A stretch of DNA of 64,000 nucleotides, taken from Bartonella schoenbuchensis R1. Lineage in GTDB: Bacteria; Pseudomonadota; Alphaproteobacteria; Rhizobiales; Rhizobiaceae. Of this stretch, positions 27,707 to 39,122 are shown piece after piece; the first letter of the stretch is position 1, and each line of letters begins with the position of its first letter. Position numbers and translations under genes: made by a program. The stretch spans positions 124,001-188,000 of the forward strand of contig NZ_CP019789.1 of the NCBI RefSeq assembly GCF_002022685.1. Reading direction: 5' to 3'. The notes under the pieces are model-generated. The model saw only the letters and a list, made by a program, of their open reading frames with translations, searched no databases and was not told the DNA's origin.

Positions 27707-29080
27707 TTAACTTTGGTCTTTGAAAAGATGATAAAGGGCACGAATAACTTGTGCACTACCACCAGTAGGATAACCTGGTTTTTCTCTTGGTATCCACCCG
27801 TACAGATCAAAATGAGCAAAGTGTTGGGTTTTTTCAACAAAAGAGTTGAGAAATAAGGCAGCAGTTATAGAGCCAGCGAAGTTATCCCGAGTTACATTAT
27901 TAAGATCAGCAATCGGTGATGATAATTTTTCTTTATAAGGTTGCCAGAGTGGCATTTGCCAAAGAGGATCACTAACACAGTTGGCAGCTTGAGAAATTTT
28001 TTGTGCCCATGATGAGTCATTACAATAAAATGCAGGAAGATCTGGACCTAACGCTATGCGAGCAGCCCCTGTTAAACTAGCCATACAAAGCATGAATTGA
28101 GGTTTGTTTTCATCACCATAGGTTAATGCATCGGCAAGAATAAGTCGACCTTCAGCGTCTGTATTGCCAATTTCAATGCTTAGTCCTTTTCGACTTTTTA
28201 AAATGTCACCTGGCCGAAAGGCGTTACCCGAAACTGCGTTTTCAACGGCTGGAATCAGAACCTGTAAACGGAAAGGTAATTGTGCATCCATAATAAGCTT
28301 GGCTAAACCTAAGACATGCGCACTACCACTCATATCTTTTTTCATTAACAGCATGTTGTTGGCTGATTTAATGTCTAATCCCCCAGTGTCAAAGGTCACG
28401 CCTTTACCAACTAATGTTATTTTAGGATGATTTTCCTGCCCCCATTGTAGTTCAATAAGTCGTGGTGCAATATTGCTTGCCCGCCCTACGGCGTGAATCA
28501 TTGGAAAGTTTTGTGTAAGGAGTTCGTCTCCACAAATGCTTTTGACGTGAGCATTATAAGTTTGCCCTAGTTGGTGGGTTGTGGCCTCCAGAGTATCAGG
28601 GGTCATGTCATTGGCTGGAGTATTGATAAGATCACGGACAAAAAAGACTGTCTCATAAATTCGTTTGAGTTCATTAAGATCAATTGTGTCATGAACATGA
28701 ATCGATAATGATTTGGAAGAAGGATTTTGGAGATAGCGGTTAAATTGATAGCTTCCTAATGCTAATCCTAAATAAGTATTTATTTCGTTTGCGGCTGATC
28801 CTTGTAAATGCCAATGGCCGGCGGGCAGATGTTTGGCAAGAAGCCCTGTGATAAAAGGTTCTTCACCATTGCCAATTCCAAATAAAACTTTTTTTAATTG
28901 TCCTGTTTCATGAGGAACAAATAATATTTGCCCTGCTTTTCCAGTAAAATTATTGACTTTCATCCATTTGGTTGTTGATGCATCAAAAGGTAAGTCAGCA
29001 CAATTTTCTTGGCACACTAAAATAATAGGGCAGCTATTGTCAGCACGTGTTGAAGTGAAATTAATTTGGTGTTGAAGCAT
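27707..29080 (-). CDS. M17-family leucyl aminopeptidase
   Basis: This is an M17 metallopeptidase. The C-terminal catalytic domain carries VGKGVTFDTGGLDIKSANNMLLMKKDMSG (metal-binding Lys and Asp) and NTDAEGRLILADAL (Asp/Glu metal ligands and catalytic Arg). The N-terminal third is divergent, as expected. It removes N-terminal residues from peptides in the cytosol. The frame is open to 29116, where it would overlap coaA by 23 bases; I prefer the ATG at 29080 (MLQHQINF), which removes the overlap and gives 457 residues. It is cotranscribed with the NlpC/P60 gene and with coaA. Confidence 0.9.
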   Translation of the reverse strand: MLQHQINFTSTRADNSCPIILVCQENCADLPFDASTTKWMKVNNFTGKAGQILFVPHETGQLKKVLFGIGNGEEPFITGLLAKHLPAGHWHLQGSAANEINTYLGLALGSYQFNRYLQNPSSKSLSIHVHDTIDLNELKRIYETVFFVRDLINTPANDMTPDTLEATTHQLGQTYNAHVKSICGDELLTQNFPMIHAVGRASNIAPRLIELQWGQENHPKITLVGKGVTFDTGGLDIKSANNMLLMKKDMSGSAHVLGLAKLIMDAQLPFRLQVLIPAVENAVSGNAFRPGDILKSRKGLSIEIGNTDAEGRLILADALTYGDENKPQFMLCMASLTGAARIALGPDLPAFYCNDSSWAQKISQAANCVSDPLWQMPLWQPYKEKLSSPIADLNNVTRDNFAGSITAALFLNSFVEKTQHFAHFDLYGWIPREKPGYPTGGSAQVIRALYHLFKDQS

Positions 29081-29093
29081 ATCTATTTGATCC

Positions 29094-30092
29094 TTATAGT
29101 TTTCGAAGTGCGACATATTCGACTAAATGGTTTCTTCCTTTCCGTAGAATAAGGTTAGCCCGTGGCCGTGTTGGCAATATATTTTCCTGTAAATTTTTTA
29201 AGTTAATTGTATGCCAAAGATTTTCAGCGATTTTAAAAGCTTCTTCTTCACTTAAGAGTGCATAACGATGAAAATAAGATTCAGGATTTTGAAACGCTGT
29301 TTTACGTAAACGCTTGAAACGATCTAGATACCAATGGCGAATCATTTCTGTTTCAGCGTCTACATAGATTGAAAAATCGAAAAAATCTGAAACAAAAGGC
29401 ATAATTTTTTTATCATTGAGAAAATTACTGACCTGAAGCACGTTAATACCTTCAACGATTAAAATATCAGGGCGGTCAATGATAGCTTCTTTATTTTCTA
29501 CAATATCGTAGGTCATATGTGAATAAAGCGGCACGCTGACATTACCAATACCAGCTTTTATGGCAGAAAGAAAGCTCAGCAATTTTTTAATATCATAAGA
29601 ATCAGGAAAACCTTTACGATTCATACGATTTTTCTTCTGTAACACAGCATTAGGATAGAGAAAGCCATCAGTTGTTACAAGGTCGACTTTAAAGCTGGAT
29701 GTCCAGCGCTTCAAAAGTTCTTGAAGGATGCGTGCAGTGGTTGATTTTCCTACTGCAACAGAACCGGAAATTCCAATAATAAAAGGAGTTTTTATTGTGT
29801 CTTCTTGGTACAAAAATTGTTGTCGTTTTTGGAAGAGTTTTTGCACTGCTTCAACGTGGCATGATAACAAACGCGACAACGAGAGATAAATGCGTTGTAC
29901 TTCTTCAAGATCAATAGGATCGCCAATTGATCGTAGACGCTTAATTTCATCAAAAGTTAAAGTAAGTGGTGTATCTGCACGAAACTGTGACCATTCTTGT
30001 GCAGTAAAGACACTATAAGGAGAATAAGGGCCAGAAATGTAGTTGATCAGATCATCTCCTTGATTGGTTTTTGACAAATTGATATCAATCAT
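29094..30092 (-). CDS. coaA: Type I pantothenate kinase
   Basis: The 332-residue kinase phosphorylates pantothenate in the first step of coenzyme A synthesis. It has the P-loop [21 protein letters not shown] (about residues 104-124), the [12 protein letters not shown] segment, and the [13 protein letters not shown] motif, all typical of the bacterial CoaA (PanK-I). In many rhizobia coaA follows the hisA-hisF-hisE genes; no histidine gene is found here. The start has a weak ribosome-binding site. It leads the coaA-aminopeptidase-NlpC/P60 group. Confidence 0.95.
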   Translation of the reverse strand: MIDINLSKTNQGDDLINYISGPYSPYSVFTAQEWSQFRADTPLTLTFDEIKRLRSIGDPIDLEEVQRIYLSLSRLLSCHVEAVQKLFQKRQQFLYQEDTIKTPFIIGISGSVAVGKSTTARILQELLKRWTSSFKVDLVTTDGFLYPNAVLQKKNRMNRKGFPDSYDIKKLLSFLSAIKAGIGNVSVPLYSHMTYDIVENKEAIIDRPDILIVEGINVLQVSNFLNDKKIMPFVSDFFDFSIYVDAETEMIRHWYLDRFKRLRKTAFQNPESYFHRYALLSEEEAFKIAENLWHTINLKNLQENILPTRPRANLILRKGRNHLVEYVALRKL

Positions 30093-30229
30093 TTTTTACC
30101 AGCCAAGGATTTTTGCTGGATTGCTTTTTTTGCAATAGCAATACTTGAGTATGAAAAGATAGGGCGCTTTATTGTCAGAAATATTTTATTGTGCATATTC
30201 TCTTCATTTAAGATAATCAACGGGTTTGC

Positions 30230-31219
30230 TCAACTTATAGTCCAATCATTCCAATACATATTAATTTGTTCTCGTGATAGACCTTGTGCTAAAAAAGCCC
30301 ATAAAAGTAAACGCGCTTTCACTGCGGATAAATAACCTGACATTAAGGCGCCAGAAGCGATCATATCGATTTCTGAACCTTTATAACCATAGGTTGTTTT
30401 AGCTGTTGAGCCATTATAAGAACGGCTTGCGATGATAATTGGAATTTTCTTGGCGTATTGTCGTACAATGTCTGCTTCTTGAAAAGAGCAATGACCCGCA
30501 CCAAAACCAGCTATAACAAGACCTGCATAATGTCCACTTTCAAGACAGAATTTCATTAAGTTTGTATCAGATGAGAGAGAGGAGTGCAGGAGTGCAACTT
30601 GGTGATTATCCTTTTTGGGAAAAGTAAAAGTTGTAGGGAAGAAGTTTTGATCGTTGAAGTAAATAAGTTTTCCTTCCAAAATGGTCCCTAAAGCGCCTGC
30701 TAAATCTGACTGAAATGTTTCAACCTTGACAGTATGGCTTTTTTGCACCCAGTAGGGTGAATGAATAGTGTCGTTGATCACAACCAAGACACCTCTGTTA
30801 CGACTTTGTTGATCAGCAGCAACGCGGGTTGCAGCTAAAAGATTAGCCGGCCCATCAGCACCTGCATTACAGGGCAGACGCATAGCGCCAGTTATAACAA
30901 GTGGTTCAACTTTATTCCAGTAAAGGGAGAGAAAAAAAGCTGTTTCTTCTAGTGTATCAGTACCTTGTGTTAAAACAATACCATCGGCACCGGCTGCAAT
31001 TTGCTGTGTTGCCCATTCTATTGTTTCAAAAAGAATTTTAAAAGATAAAGATCCACTTGGTAATTGTGTTAATGTTTGAGCATAAATATCAGCAATGTTT
31101 TTTAAATCAGGAACACTTTTTATAAGGATATCTGAAGTTAAAGTTGGTTGCATTTTTCCAAAACTATCGGGCGCCATTGCAATAGTGCCACCCAATGTTC
31201 CTATGGCTATTTTTTTCAT
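30230..31219 (-). CDS. L-asparaginase
   Basis: The 329-residue enzyme deaminates asparagine to aspartate and ammonia. It has the N-terminal signature IGTLGGTIAM with the nucleophilic Thr, the second active-site block VLTQGTDTLEETAFFL (Thr-Asp pair), the ITGAMRLP segment and VVINDTIHSP. The lack of a signal peptide suggests a cytosolic enzyme, though some type II enzymes resemble it in sequence. It is a single gene, 137 bases upstream of coaA on the same strand. The symbol is left blank because ansA and ansB cannot be told apart safely. Confidence 0.9.
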   Translation of the reverse strand: MKKIAIGTLGGTIAMAPDSFGKMQPTLTSDILIKSVPDLKNIADIYAQTLTQLPSGSLSFKILFETIEWATQQIAAGADGIVLTQGTDTLEETAFFLSLYWNKVEPLVITGAMRLPCNAGADGPANLLAATRVAADQQSRNRGVLVVINDTIHSPYWVQKSHTVKVETFQSDLAGALGTILEGKLIYFNDQNFFPTTFTFPKKDNHQVALLHSSLSSDTNLMKFCLESGHYAGLVIAGFGAGHCSFQEADIVRQYAKKIPIIIASRSYNGSTAKTTYGYKGSEIDMIASGALMSGYLSAVKARLLLWAFLAQGLSREQINMYWNDWTIS

Positions 31220-31419
31220 AGTTTGCCCTTTAGAAAATGCAGATTACATGTGAAAGTTATTTAACAACAATTTAAGTTAGCAGCAACGGTATCATTTTCT
31301 TATTTAAATAATTGAGTTAAGCTCAGTCGTTGTGTTTTGCAATATATGTTCTTAAATAAAGAGATAGATAGTTACATTTTATGTCTGATAAAGGGAAGCA
31401 ATATTAAGGAGTTTTCTTA

Positions 31420-31980
31420 ATGACAGAACATAAGTCTGATAGAATGTATGGTACAACTATTGTTACTGTACGAAAGGGTGATAAAGTAGTTATGGCTGGT
31501 GATGGTCAGGTTTCACTTGGGCAAACCATTATGAAAGGTAATGCACGTAAAGTGCGTCGTCTTGGGAAGGGTGGAACAGTTATTGCTGGTTTTGCAGGCG
31601 CTACAGCGGATGCTTTCACATTGTTAGAAAGATTGGAAATTAAGCTTGAACAGTATCCTGATCAGCTTATGCGTGCGTGCGTAGAGCTCGCAAAAGACTG
31701 GCGAACTGACCGTTATTTGCGTCGTCTTGAAGCAATGATGCTTGTGGCTGATAAAAAAGTAACTTTGGCTTTAACAGGTCTTGGAGATGTATTAGAACCA
31801 GAAGATGGAATCATGGCAATTGGTTCTGGGGGCAATTTTGCTTTATCGGCTGCGCGGGCACTTATAGATACGGATTTGGATGCAAAAGCTATTGCGTGTA
31901 AGGCGATGAGCATTGCTGCTGAAATTTGTGTTTATACCAATGGCAATTTCACGATTGAAACATTGGATACAGAATTATAA
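31420..31980 (+). CDS. hslV: HslV peptidase subunit of the HslUV protease
   Basis: The 186-residue T1-family peptidase has the processed N-terminus [24 protein letters not shown]; the nucleophilic Thr is exposed after removal of a 10-residue propeptide ([11 protein letters not shown]), as in other rhizobia. The [11 protein letters not shown] and [14 protein letters not shown] segments are typical. The dodecamer is activated by HslU and degrades misfolded proteins after heat stress. The ATG is preceded by AAGGAG. hslU follows by 22 bases. Confidence 0.96.
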   Translation: MTEHKSDRMYGTTIVTVRKGDKVVMAGDGQVSLGQTIMKGNARKVRRLGKGGTVIAGFAGATADAFTLLERLEIKLEQYPDQLMRACVELAKDWRTDRYLRRLEAMMLVADKKVTLALTGLGDVLEPEDGIMAIGSGGNFALSAARALIDTDLDAKAIACKAMSIAAEICVYTNGNFTIETLDTEL

Positions 31981-32002
31981 TTCTTTAGAGAAAGCTATTT
32001 GA

Positions 32003-33313
32003 ATGTGTGTTGTATTTTCTCCTCGCGAAACTGTTTCTGAACTTGATCGTTTTATTATTGGTCAAAAAGACGCTAAACGTTCTGTTGCTATTGCTTTGCG
32101 TAATCGGTGGCGTCGGCAACAACTTGAAGGACAAATGCGTGAAGAAGTTATGCCGAAAAATATTTTAATGATAGGGCCGACAGGTGTTGGTAAAACAGGA
32201 ATAGCACGTCGATTGGCAAAACTTGCTGGTGCGCCTTTTGTTAAAGTAGAAGCCACTAAATTTACCGAAGTTGGTTATGTTGGGCGTGATGTTGAACAAA
32301 TTATTCGTGATCTTGTTGAAATAGCAATTTCTCTTGTACGCGAAAAAAAGCGGGATGAAGTGAAAGCTAAAGCCCATATGAATGCTGAAGAGCGGGTTTT
32401 GGATGCCCTTGTTGGCAAAACGGCAAGTCCTGCTACACGTGATAGTTTTCGTAAAAAATTACGCGAAGGTGAATTAGATGAAAAAGAAATTGAGATTGAA
32501 GTAGCCGATAATAGCAGTAATGGTACTCCCACCTTTGATATTCCTGGTATGCCTGGTGCACAAATGGGTATTATGAGTCTATCAGATATTTTTGGCAAAA
32601 TGGGGACTCGTACAAAAATCCGCAAAACAACTGTGCGGGATGCTTTTAAACCATTAATTGATGATGAATCTGAAAAACTTCTTGATCAGGATCAAATTAT
32701 TCAAGAAGCATTGCGTGTGGCTGAAAATGATGGAATTGTTTTCATTGATGAGATTGATAAGATTGCAACCAGAGACGGTGGAGCAGGTGCTACTGTTTCA
32801 CGTGAAGGGGTTCAGCGCGATCTTTTGCCTTTAGTTGAGGGAACAACAGTTGCTACTAAATATGGGCAGATAAAAACGGATCATATTCTTTTTATTGCTT
32901 CTGGTGCGTTTCATGTATCCAAGCCATCTGATTTGTTGCCAGAGCTTCAAGGTCGTTTGCCTATACGTGTAGAGTTAAATGCTTTAACGAGGGAAGATTT
33001 ACGGCGTATTCTTACCGAACCTGAAGCAAGTTTGATTAAGCAATATATTGCTTTGATGGCGACAGAAGAGGTTCATTTAGAAATTACAGATGATGCAATT
33101 GATGCTTTGGCTGATATTGCTGTTGATTTAAACGCAAGGATTGAAAATATTGGAGCACGTCGCTTGCAAACAGTGATGGAGCGTGTTCTAGATGAAATTT
33201 CTTTTACAGCGCCTGATAAAGCTGGTACTTCATTTAAAGTTGATGCTGCTTATGTCAAACAATCTATAGGTGATCTGGCGGCTGATGTCGATCTTTCACG
33301 TTTTATTCTTTAA
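32003..33313 (+). CDS. hslU: HslU ATPase subunit of the HslUV protease
   Basis: The 436-residue AAA+ unfoldase has Walker [23 protein letters not shown] (about residues 57-64), Walker [13 protein letters not shown], the I domain between them (about residues 110-220), and the conserved C-terminal end DLSRFIL, whose last residues dock into HslV. The conserved [16 protein letters not shown] segment (pore loop) is intact. It starts with an ATG 22 bases after hslV, forming a two-gene unit. Confidence 0.96.
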   Translation: MCVVFSPRETVSELDRFIIGQKDAKRSVAIALRNRWRRQQLEGQMREEVMPKNILMIGPTGVGKTGIARRLAKLAGAPFVKVEATKFTEVGYVGRDVEQIIRDLVEIAISLVREKKRDEVKAKAHMNAEERVLDALVGKTASPATRDSFRKKLREGELDEKEIEIEVADNSSNGTPTFDIPGMPGAQMGIMSLSDIFGKMGTRTKIRKTTVRDAFKPLIDDESEKLLDQDQIIQEALRVAENDGIVFIDEIDKIATRDGGAGATVSREGVQRDLLPLVEGTTVATKYGQIKTDHILFIASGAFHVSKPSDLLPELQGRLPIRVELNALTREDLRRILTEPEASLIKQYIALMATEEVHLEITDDAIDALADIAVDLNARIENIGARRLQTVMERVLDEISFTAPDKAGTSFKVDAAYVKQSIGDLAADVDLSRFIL

Positions 33314-33390
33314 AAGGTTATCGCTTGTTGTCATCTTTTCGTTGTGCTTCGATAACTTTTAAAACTGTGTACTTTTTATATATCAAAACT

Positions 33391-33421
33391 TTGTGAAAGA
33401 GTTTTTTACACTCTTTCACAA
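33391..33421. terminator. Perfect 12-base hairpin downstream of hslU
   Basis: TTGTGAAAGAGT pairs perfectly with ACTCTTTCACAA across a seven-base loop, about 80 bases past the hslU stop. No T run follows in either direction. It could stabilise the hslVU message 3' end or act as a weak terminator. Confidence 0.5.
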
Positions 33422-34332
33422 GAGTAGATTGGTTAGCAACAATAAAATAAGCTGCTTTCTTATTTGAAGGATTTTGCAGATATTGATAATCGCAATACTG
33501 TCTTTATAAGATGAAGATATTTATGTTTTGTTGTATGAGACCGTGGATTTGAAATGATTGTATTGTGAAAATCTGTGATAAACTCGTAAACAAGATCGTT
33601 CTAATAAAAAACCATGAAAATAATAGCTGTTAATTATTACATGTGTTTTTGGCTGCTTTTTGTTATGATTAATTTCATAAAGATTAAGTGCAGGCTAGGT
33701 TTTATTTATTTTCTTAGGTTTTTGCATAAGAAAGAAGTCTTAATCTTTCTACTAAAATAAAAGTTTTCCAGAAATATACAAAATAGCAAATATGGCAGAT
33801 TCTTTCTGGAACAATGACGACCATAAAAACATGCCAAAATGTTATGAAATTTATTTTCAAAACTGAGTAGTGGTGAACGAAACGATAAATATTGTATCTA
33901 TCTATATAGATTGTGATACTTAAAACCAAAATACAAGGCTTTGATTTTGGGTAATTTGTCACTAATATAATTTATCTATTTCATCATTGAAGTGATGTTT
34001 GCTAGCTTTATCTTTGTTGATGACAATTTATATACTTGGTTTGATCTATTTAGACAAATCCAAGAAGTAGTTTTTAGCGAGGATCACGGTATTTATCAAA
34101 TTGTAAAAGCACACCATCATAGGCAAATATTTAGCTTGTTTGCAAAAGAGACGGAATTTGACATTGGTAGATTTTAAGAAATTTAATTACTAAGACAATT
34201 ATACTTTAAAAGTTTGTATTTATTATTCATTGAGTATCTTAATTAAATCAGAAAACGGCCAATATTCATTTGGGTTAAGTTGAAGGAATTCATATTTTTC
34301 AAGATAACAACAGTGACACATTGGGTTCTTTC

Positions 34333-34371
34333 AAAAAAAATGCTATCCTAACGTGAGGATAGCATTTTTTT
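34333..34371 (-). terminator. Bidirectional intrinsic terminator after pnp
   Basis: A stem of 9 GC-containing pairs (TGCTATCCT with AGGATAGCA), extended by A-T pairs, closes a six-base loop and runs into eight T in the pnp direction (seven in the other). It lies 20 bases past the pnp stop and can end transcription on both strands. Confidence 0.9.
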
Positions 34372-34390
34372 CATGATAATAAGAAAAAAC

Positions 34391-36591
34391 TCAGTTTTCT
34401 TTTTTCTTACTGCGGCGTTTTCGTTCAGTGTTACTTTTTTTATCAGAACTATTTTCTTTTTCTGTCTTTATTGAATCATCGAGAGAAGTTTCTTTCCCAG
34501 TTTGTTGGTCAACAACTTTCATCGATAATCGGATTTTACCGCGTTCATCAAAGCCCATTAATTTAACCCAAACTTTATCACCCTCTTTAACGATATCAGT
34601 TGTTTTTTCTACGCGTTCTGATGCCAGTTGGGAAATATGAACAAGTCCATCGCGTGAGCCAAAAAAGTTCACAAATGCGCCAAATTCTGCAGTTTTTACA
34701 ACTGTTCCTTGATAAATGGAACCAATTTCGGGTTCATCAACAATCGAATGAATCCAACGTTTTGCTGCTTCAATGGCTTTAGCATCGGTAGAAGCAATCT
34801 TAATTGCACCATTATCTTCAATATTAATTTTAGCTCCAGTTTGTTCGACGATTTCCCGAATTACTTTTCCACCAGAGCCAATAACATCACGAATTTTATC
34901 TACAGGGATGTTCATCATTTCTATACGTGGAGAAAACTCGCTTAGTTCATCACGTGCGCTGGTTAAGGCTTTTGACATTTCATTGAGAATATGGATTCGA
35001 CCGTCTTTGGCTTGCTCAAGTGCTATTTTCATAATTTCTTCGGTAATACCATCGATTTTAATGTCCATTTGCAAAGACGTGATACCATTTTTTGTACCTG
35101 CTACTTTGAAGTCCATATCACCAAGATGATCTTCATCGCCTAAAATGTCAGACAAAATAGCAAAACGTTCACCTTCTTTAATCAAGCCCATTGCAATACC
35201 TGCAACAGGCCGAGCTAAAGGAACACCTGCATCCATGAGCGCAAGTGAAGTTCCACAGACAGTTGCCATTGAAGATGATCCATTAGATTCAGTAATTTCC
35301 GATACAGCACGAATAGTGTAAGGGAAAGAGTCTTTTGTTGGCAACATTGGGTGAATAGCACGCCATGCCAATTTACCATGACCAATTTCTCGACGACCAG
35401 GAGAACTAATACGTCCTGTTTCACCTACTGAAAAAGGTGGGAAATTGTAATGAAGTAAGAATGTTTCTTTGTACGTTCCTGTTAATGAGTCAATATATTG
35501 TTCGTCTTCACTCGTTCCCAAGGTTGCTATAACAAGTGCTTGTGTTTCACCACGGGTAAACAGTGCTGATCCGTGTGCACGAGGCAAAATACCAACTTCT
35601 GATTGAATTGAACGGACAGTTGAAAGGGTGCGTCCATCAATACGTTTTCCAGTATCAAGAATATTTTGGCGAACAATTTTAGCCTGTAAATGCTTGAAAA
35701 CAGTGGCAATTTGATCAGCATTAAATTCACAATTTTCCTCTATTTTCGACATAAATTTGTCGACAACTTCTGCTTTAATAGCGTCAATTGCAGTGTGACG
35801 TTCTTGTTTATCGGTGATTGTATAAGCTTTTTGGAGGTCTTTTTCGACCATTCCAAGCATAGTTGTTTCAAGGTCAGATAAATCTTCTGGAATAAAATCG
35901 CGCGGTTCTTTTGCAGCAACTTCAGCAAGTTTTATGATAGCGTCAATAACCGGTTGAAAACCTTTTTGACCAAATATAACAGCACCAAGCATGACATCTT
36001 CAGGTAATTCTTGCGCTTCTGATTCAACCATTAACACGGCATTTTCTGTTCCGGCAACGACAAGATCAAGTTTTGATTCGGGCATTTCATCAATGTGAGG
36101 ATTGAGAACATATTGCCCATTACAATAACCAACGCGAGCACCAGCGATAGGACCTACAAAAGGAATGCCTGATAAAGTTAATGCAGCAGAAGATGCAATC
36201 ATAGCAAGAATATCAGGGTTGTTTTCTAAATCATGCTGTATAACAGAGACAATGACTTGAGTGTCATTTTTATAACCGTCGACAAAAGAGGACGAATCGG
36301 ACGATCAATCAAACGTGAAATCAATGTTTCATTTTCACTCGGCCGGCTTTCGCGTTTGAAATAACCACCTGGTATTTTACCGACAGCATAGGTTTTTTCT
36401 TGATAATTAACGGTTAATGGAAAAAAATCTTGATCTGGTTTTGGATTTTTTGCTGAAACGACGGTTGCCAAGACGATGGTTTCACCGTAGGTTGCAAGAA
36501 CTGCACCATCAGCTTGACGTGCAATTTTTCCTGTTTCGAGGATGAGTGGCCGACCGGCCCATTCAATTTCTACCTTATGGGTTTTAAACAT
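34391..36591 (-). CDS. pnp: Polynucleotide phosphorylase, frameshifted in this sequence
   Basis: The phosphorolytic 3'-5' exoribonuclease of the RNA degradosome. The first frame holds the start of RNase PH domain 1 ([51 protein letters not shown]). The second continues with [18 protein letters not shown], the rest of that domain, RNase PH domain 2 ([18 protein letters not shown]), the KH domain ([12 protein letters not shown]) and the S1 domain ([13 protein letters not shown]). The join is at four A on the plus strand (36284-36287), where one more base gives a continuous 733-residue protein. A charged basic tail ends the protein. It follows rpsO, the usual rpsO-pnp order, about 230 bases away. 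Confidence 0.93.
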
Positions 36592-36781
36592 TTTTTATCC
36601 TTAATGGCCAGTGTTCACGTTCTAATTTTGTATGTTTTCTTTCAAATGTGGGCAAGACAACAAGATGCTTCTGTTCTTTCGCAAAGATAAGAATAAATCA
36701 CAATTGAGATACGAAGCAACTGGCAATCCTGCCTTATGAAAATTTTTATCAATTTTGAAGATGAAAGCAGTAAGCTGACAT

Positions 36782-36811
36782 AAATGGATGTTTTTGTAAA
36801 AACACCCATTT
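36782..36811 (-). terminator. Hairpin after rpsO
   Basis: AAATGGGTGTTTTT pairs with AAAAACATCCATTT when read on the minus strand, just after the rpsO stop. The tail has only a short T run, so it may terminate weakly and leave some readthrough into pnp, or act as a processing site as in the E. coli rpsO-pnp message. Confidence 0.6.
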
Positions 36812-36819
36812 ACTTTATT

Positions 36820-37092
36820 TTAGCGACGCAAACCTAGTTTTCCGATCAATACCTGATAGCGATCTTGGTCAATTTCTTTAAGGTAATCAAGAAGACGACG
36901 GCGTTTAGAAACCATCTTTAAAAGGCCACGACGAGAATGATTGTCCTTTTTGTGAGATTTAAAATGATTAGTTAAATTAGAAATACGTTCAGAAAGAACA
37001 GCAACTTGCACTTCTGGCGAGCCTGTATCACCGGTTTTAGTTGCATATTCTGTAATGAGAGCGTGTTTACGTTCAGCTGTAATCGACATCAT
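36820..37092 (-). CDS. rpsO: Small ribosomal subunit protein uS15
   Basis: The protein has the uS15 features [42 protein letters not shown] and the end KLGLRR. At 89-90 residues it is full length. It binds the central domain of 16S rRNA early in 30S assembly. Two adjacent methionines are present at the start; the second (ATG at 37089) matches the family (MSITAERK). In E. coli, S15 controls its own translation; a similar leader structure was not obvious here. It is followed by pnp. Confidence 0.96.
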   Translation of the reverse strand: MMSITAERKHALITEYATKTGDTGSPEVQVAVLSERISNLTNHFKSHKKDNHSRRGLLKMVSKRRRLLDYLKEIDQDRYQVLIGKLGLRR

Positions 37093-37386
37093 ATCATCCT
37101 TTCAAAAAATGAGGAAACAACAGTCACCCATAGCCGAGATGTCGTCCAGCGAGGGTCTATGAAAAAACAAGAAGAACAAAAATTCTTACTTGCTTTGGTA
37201 TTTATATAAGAAAGAAGAACAAAATACTAGCCCTTGAAAGTATATTGAAGATCTTCTTTAGAAATAAAGTTGTTTAGTTTAAGGCTATTTTATGAAATAT
37301 GGCATATCTATTTGAGAGAAAGATTGCAGCTTTGCGCAATGTGTTTATGGTAAAAGAAGATTAGACTGCCGATTTGGAGACAAAAG

Positions 37387-39014
37387 ATGCAGAAAATTTC
37401 AACGTTAGAGCTTTTTCGAAATTCAATGTTTCGAAATTTATGGTCAGCGAATCTCATTTTTAATTTAGGAGTTGTTATACAAGCTGTAGGGGCAAGCTGG
37501 TTGATGACTTTGATTAGTTCGTCACATTTCATGGTTGGGCTTGTTCAAGGTGCTACAGTATTACCGCTTGTTGTTTTTTCTCTGATGGCAGGAGCATTAG
37601 CCGATAATTTTAATCGGCGTCAAATTATGTTATTTGCACAAATAGTTATGATAATTGTATCAATTAATTTGACTGTTTTATCCTATTTAGGATTGATAAC
37701 GCCTTGGCTTTTACTGTGTTTCACATTTTTGATTGGGTGTGGGCTTGCTTTTCATAATCCTGCTTGGCAAGCAACAATGGGGGATATTGTCAGTAGAGAA
37801 AATATCCCTGCTGCTGTTACTCTAAATAGTATTGGTTTTAATTTAATGCGCAGTATAGGTCCTGCTATCGGAGGAGCTGTTATTGCTGCTCTAGGTGGAA
37901 CGGCGGCTTTTTTATTAAATGCTATGAGTTATATTCCTTTAACGAGTACTTTATTTGTATGGAAACCCAACTATAAGACCAATACATTACCATTGCCACG
38001 AGAGAAATTTTTAGGGGCTATAGCAGATGGTCTGCGTTATGTTGTGATGTCGCCTAATCTTTTAAACGTTATGGCCAGAGCGTTTCTTTTTGGTATCGGG
38101 ACGATTTCGGTTTCTGCTTTATTGCCAATTGTTGCATGTGACATTCTTGGGGAGGTGCCCTTCTCTACGGTACGTTACTTGGTTGTTTTGGTATAGGTGC
38201 GATTACAGCTGGCTTTGTTAACTCGTATATACGGCATTGTTTTAGTTCAGAAACGATTGTTGCAACTTCATTTATTGGCTTTTCTTTTGTTTGCTTTGTT
38301 TTAGCAATCAGTCGTTCAATTGTTGTAAGCCATCTTGTTTTATTTCCTGCTGGTTTATTCTGGGTTTTAGCGTTGTCGCTGTTTAATACATCTGTACAAC
38401 TTTCCACACCACGTTGGGTTGTTGCACGTGCTTTAGCACTTTATCAGACTGCATCTTATGGTGGTATGGCAGTTGGTAGTGTGATCTGGGGTGTATTTGC
38501 TGATGCTTATTCTCCAACAGTGGCTTTGAGTGTTTGTGCTCTCTTCTTAATTTTAGGGGCTCTTGCGGGTATAAAGTTTAAAATCCAAGAAATTCCTCAG
38601 ATAGATTTTGATCCACTTGATCAATTTAAAGAACCACAAGTTTTGCTTGACTTGGAAGCATGCAGTGGCCCTATCATGATTATGATTGATTATCAAATCA
38701 ATGAAAATGATCTTGAAGAATTTCTTGAAGTTATGGCACGTCGTCGTCATATTCGTCGACGTGATGGTGCTCGCCAATGGGTTCTTGTACGTAACCTTGA
38801 AAAACCTGGCTATTGGACAGAAGTTTATCATATGCCAACATGGGTAGATTATTTACGCCATAATTATCGGGCTATAAAAGCAGATGCAGAAGTGAATAAA
38901 CATCTTGATCGATTAAATTGTGCACCCGATGGTATAAGAGTACATCGTATGATCGAATGGCAAACAGTACCACAGGCTGATGAGGTATATTTGAAGTTTC
39001 CTACAGAGCAATGA
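37387..39014 (+). CDS. MFS transporter (MFS_3/EntS-like) with a C-terminal monooxygenase-like domain, frameshifted
   Basis: The gene encodes a major facilitator with twelve predicted helices. The first frame has the N-terminal helices and the MFS loop motif GALADNFNRRQIMLF; it stops at about residue 269. The second frame carries the remaining helices (GLFWVLALSLFNTSVQLSTPRWVVARALALYQ) and, after the last helix, a soluble domain of about 110 residues (IDYQINENDLEEFLEVMARRRHIRRRDGARQWVLVRN...) resembling antibiotic-biosynthesis-monooxygenase-like folds, a known rhizobial architecture. Adding one G to the four at 38149-38152 restores continuity (DILGGGALLYGTLLGCFGIG) and gives 542 residues. The substrate is unknown. 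It is the only plus-strand gene between hslU and kdsB. Confidence 0.82.
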
Positions 39015-39122
39015 TTTTAGTAGAACAGCTTGGATATAAAGTAGTAAAATAGATCAATTGTTCGTAATAAGTGTAAGAGAATATTTCGTTTCATAAAGAA
39101 GTTATCGCAGGCAGAAAGAAGT

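Larger units (their letters stand above)
33314..34390. other. 1.1-kb AT-rich spacer between hslU and pnp
   Basis: This is the longest gene-free stretch in the window, between the convergent hslU and pnp. It contains two hairpins near the hslU end and a terminator at the pnp end. Short open frames (82 codons on the minus strand from 33962, 61 on the plus strand from 33992) have no recognisable family features and uneven composition. It could be the residue of a lost gene. Confidence 0.5.

Noticed and set aside
33714..34177. Two short open frames (82 codons on minus, 61 on plus) in the hslU-pnp spacer
   Set aside because: Neither shows family features or a clear ribosome-binding site; kept only as a possible gene remnant.
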